DNA of 64,000 nt from CAZGMJ01 sp964526785 (lineage in GTDB: Bacteria; Planctomycetota; Phycisphaerae; Sedimentisphaerales; Anaerobacaceae). The notes under the pieces are model-generated. The model searched no databases and had not been told where the DNA came from. It saw nothing but the letters and a program-made list of their open reading frames with translations. Shown here one piece after another: positions 62,839-64,000 of the stretch. The stretch spans positions 54,401 to 118,400 of the forward strand of contig CAZGMJ010000010.1 of NCBI GenBank assembly GCA_964526785.1, written 5' to 3'. The translations under genes and the position numbers were made by a program. Every line of letters starts with the position of its first letter. Within the stretch, counting starts at the first letter, position 1.

Positions 62839-63048
62839 GAGCAACCCGCTGGTCTGCGTCAAGAGGAATCTGCCGCATCCGCCTTGCCACCCGATTACCG
62901 CCTGGCGGTGGTCCTGCGGTACTTCGAGGGCCTCAGCGGCGACGAGATGGCCGAAGCAATGGGCCGCAGCGCCAAGGCTGTCGAACGCCTGCTGGCGCGA
63001 GCGAGAGAAGCCATAGAACCGCAATTGAGGCATTTTCTGGAACCGTAA
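62839..63048 (+). pseudogene. remnant of an ECF sigma factor (region 4 only)
   Basis: The frame ending at 63048 encodes a typical sigma region 4: 'ALPPDYRLAVVLRYFEGLSGDEMAEAMGRSAKAVERLLARAREAI'. No region 2 is found upstream; DNA there belongs to the opposite-strand chrA gene within 110 bp. So the gene is 5'-truncated, or only region 4 was left by rearrangement. The anti-sigma gene follows 62 bp downstream, as in intact ECF operons. Confidence 0.75.
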
Positions 63049-63110
63049 CCGTTTTTTTGAGGGGGATTTCCCGGACTTGTTCGTTTGTTTGTGAGAAAGG
63101 AGGCAGCGAA

Positions 63111-63608
63111 ATGCGCTGCGAAGAAGTAGTAAGACAACTGGAAGGAATCTCCACTGGTGGGTTGTCGCCGCAAGTTCGCCAGGCCGTGCAGGGCCACCTG
63201 GCCGGATGTGAGGCCTGCCGAGCGGCGTTGGCGGAGATCGACGCCCTGGCCGGCATCCTTGCCGGCGTGCCGTCGCCGCCGGTTCCGGCAGGCTTTGCCC
63301 CGCGTGTGATGGCCGCGGCAGCGATGCGCCAGGAAGCCAAGGCTGTGGCTGGGTGGAGCTTCGTGAAGTGGTGGCGAAGGACCTCGGCGCCTATTCATGC
63401 CGCTGCGGCTGCGGTGCTGATCATCGGTTTGAGCATCGGGCTCGCGATGGGATGGACCACCGCAAGTTGGCCTGTGCAGGCAAGTGCGGCAGTCCAATCC
63501 AATCTCCTCAATGGATACCAGATTGACTACCTCGGCGAGGCGCCATCCGGATCGCTGGCCGACAGCTATCTGACGCTCGTCGCGGCAACTAACGAGGGAG
63601 GACGCTGA
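63111..63608 (+). CDS. zinc-finger anti-sigma factor (transmembrane)
   Basis: 165 aa. Start ATG 63111 is preceded by AAAGGAGG (63097-63104), a near-perfect ribosome binding site. The N-terminal ZAS-type motif is 'VQGHLAGCEACRAALAEID' (H-x3-C-x2-C), which binds the cognate ECF sigma factor in the cytoplasm. A single TM helix ('AAAAAVLIIGLSIGLAMGW') leads to a short periplasmic tail. The cognate sigma factor appears to be the truncated gene immediately upstream, so this may now regulate another sigma or be an orphan. The next gene starts 2 bp later. Confidence 0.85.
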   Translation: MRCEEVVRQLEGISTGGLSPQVRQAVQGHLAGCEACRAALAEIDALAGILAGVPSPPVPAGFAPRVMAAAAMRQEAKAVAGWSFVKWWRRTSAPIHAAAAAVLIIGLSIGLAMGWTTASWPVQASAAVQSNLLNGYQIDYLGEAPSGSLADSYLTLVAATNEGGR

Positions 63609-63610
63609 CC

Positions 63611-64000
63611 ATGTGGAAGAGAATGGCTCCCTTGCTGATCGTGCTGTCGGTGGCGATGAACGTCGCCTTCGTCGGCGTTTGGGCTGTCCATACGGGCCGG
63701 GTGCAACAGATATTTGACAGATCGGATAACCGTCAGATGTGGTGCCCACTTCATCGCCGGCTCGATGTGGCCGACGAGCAGTGGCGCCGAATCGAGCCGC
63801 TGCTCACAGATTTCCAGAACCGCGCGCAGACCATCTGCGCGAGGATGAATCGACTCCGGACCGAACTGATCGACCTGATTGCTGTCAACGACCCGGATCG
63901 GCAGGCCATCGCGGCCAAGCAGGAAGAAATCCGCGCCGGTCAACAAGAGATGCAGCAGCTTGTCGTCGAACATCTACTGGCGGAGAAGGAGATGCTTACA
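63611..64000 (+). CDS. periplasmic heavy-metal sensor, Spy/CnrX-like (3' end outside window)
   Basis: Frame open from ATG 63611 to the end of the window (130 codons). An N-terminal membrane anchor ('LLIVLSVAMNVAFVGVWAV') is followed by 'CPLHRRLDVADEQWRRIEPLL' and a long Gln/Glu/Arg-rich helical stretch ('ELIDLIAVNDPDRQAIAAKQ'). This is the LTxxQ-like helical hairpin pattern of Spy/CpxP/ZraP/CnrX (heavy-metal resistance, PF13801 type). Following a sigma (remnant) and an anti-sigma gene, it fits the sensor of a CnrYXH-type metal-responsive system. The C-terminus cannot be assessed. Confidence 0.8.
   Translation, partial: MWKRMAPLLIVLSVAMNVAFVGVWAVHTGRVQQIFDRSDNRQMWCPLHRRLDVADEQWRRIEPLLTDFQNRAQTICARMNRLRTELIDLIAVNDPDRQAIAAKQEEIRAGQQEMQQLVVEHLLAEKEMLT

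Overview
The window looks like one chromosome segment from a planctomycete, probably an anaerobic Phycisphaerae-type organism. This is inferred from gene content: an ECF sigma factor paired with a zinc-ribbon Ser/Thr kinase, an S1 sulfatase, exported glycosidases, a DUF5060/DUF4038 protein, a TIGR03790-type protein, and an oxygen-sensitive glycyl radical enzyme. No 16S or other phylogenetic marker is present. Base composition is moderate over most of the window and visibly richer in G+C after about 61.5 kb.

Layout. (1) 1-13.4 kb is an exopolysaccharide locus: four glycosyltransferases, a GDP-mannose 6-dehydrogenase of the AlgD type, a GNAT acetyltransferase, a DegT-type sugar aminotransferase, two lipid-carrier phosphosugar transferases (WecA-like and WcaJ-like), an exported lipoprotein of unknown catalytic role and a KamA-like radical SAM protein. 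A small cassette at 1.9-2.9 kb encodes a nine-unit heptad-repeat protein next to a fibronectin-III protein. (2) 13.5-20.3 kb holds stand-alone genes: TIGR03790-type protein, VanZ-like membrane protein, exported apiosidase-like glycosidase, a nitroreductase/DJ-1 fusion and NAD+ synthetase. (3) 20.75-31.67 kb is a co-directional set: glycyl radical activase, a HypD-like glycyl radical enzyme, a lipoprotein metallopeptidase, an Na+/solute symporter, an Xaa-Pro aminopeptidase and a DPP-IV-like S9 peptidase that carries a VHL beta-like domain. (4) 31.7-44.2 kb is a convergent, translationally coupled operon of eight genes (nine modules) of exported imidazolonepropionase/prolidase-like amidohydrolases. 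Only two of the nine modules keep every metal ligand. (5) 44.5-50.1 kb: tRNA-Ser(CGA), GH51 arabinofuranosidase, PhoD-like phosphatase, sulfatase. (6) 50.3-52.7 kb: an ECF sigma factor and a kinase with an ExbB/MotA-like C-terminus. (7) 53.0-61.4 kb is accessory: a 3' fragment of tRNA-Phe that resembles an attachment-site scar, an XPB-Bax1-SNF2 helicase/nuclease operon, a DDE transposase and a sensor kinase with an abnormal 3' end. (8) 61.5-64 kb: a split ChrA chromate transporter, an ECF sigma remnant, an anti-sigma factor and the start of a Spy/CnrX-like metal sensor.

The most interesting reading concerns parts 3 and 4. The VHL-like domain aligns without gaps to the hydroxyproline-pocket segment of human pVHL and keeps its Trp, Tyr, His and Trp, with Ser replaced by Thr. 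It sits in a prolyl-type exopeptidase, encoded near a relative of hydroxyproline dehydratase, proline-directed peptidases and a symporter. I infer a locus for using proline- or hydroxyproline-rich peptides such as collagen or plant/algal hydroxyproline glycoproteins. One caution is that the glycyl radical enzyme has Thr where HypD has its catalytic Glu, so its substrate may differ. The neighbouring array of active and apparently inactive amidohydrolase paralogues could form a hetero-oligomeric periplasmic peptidase.
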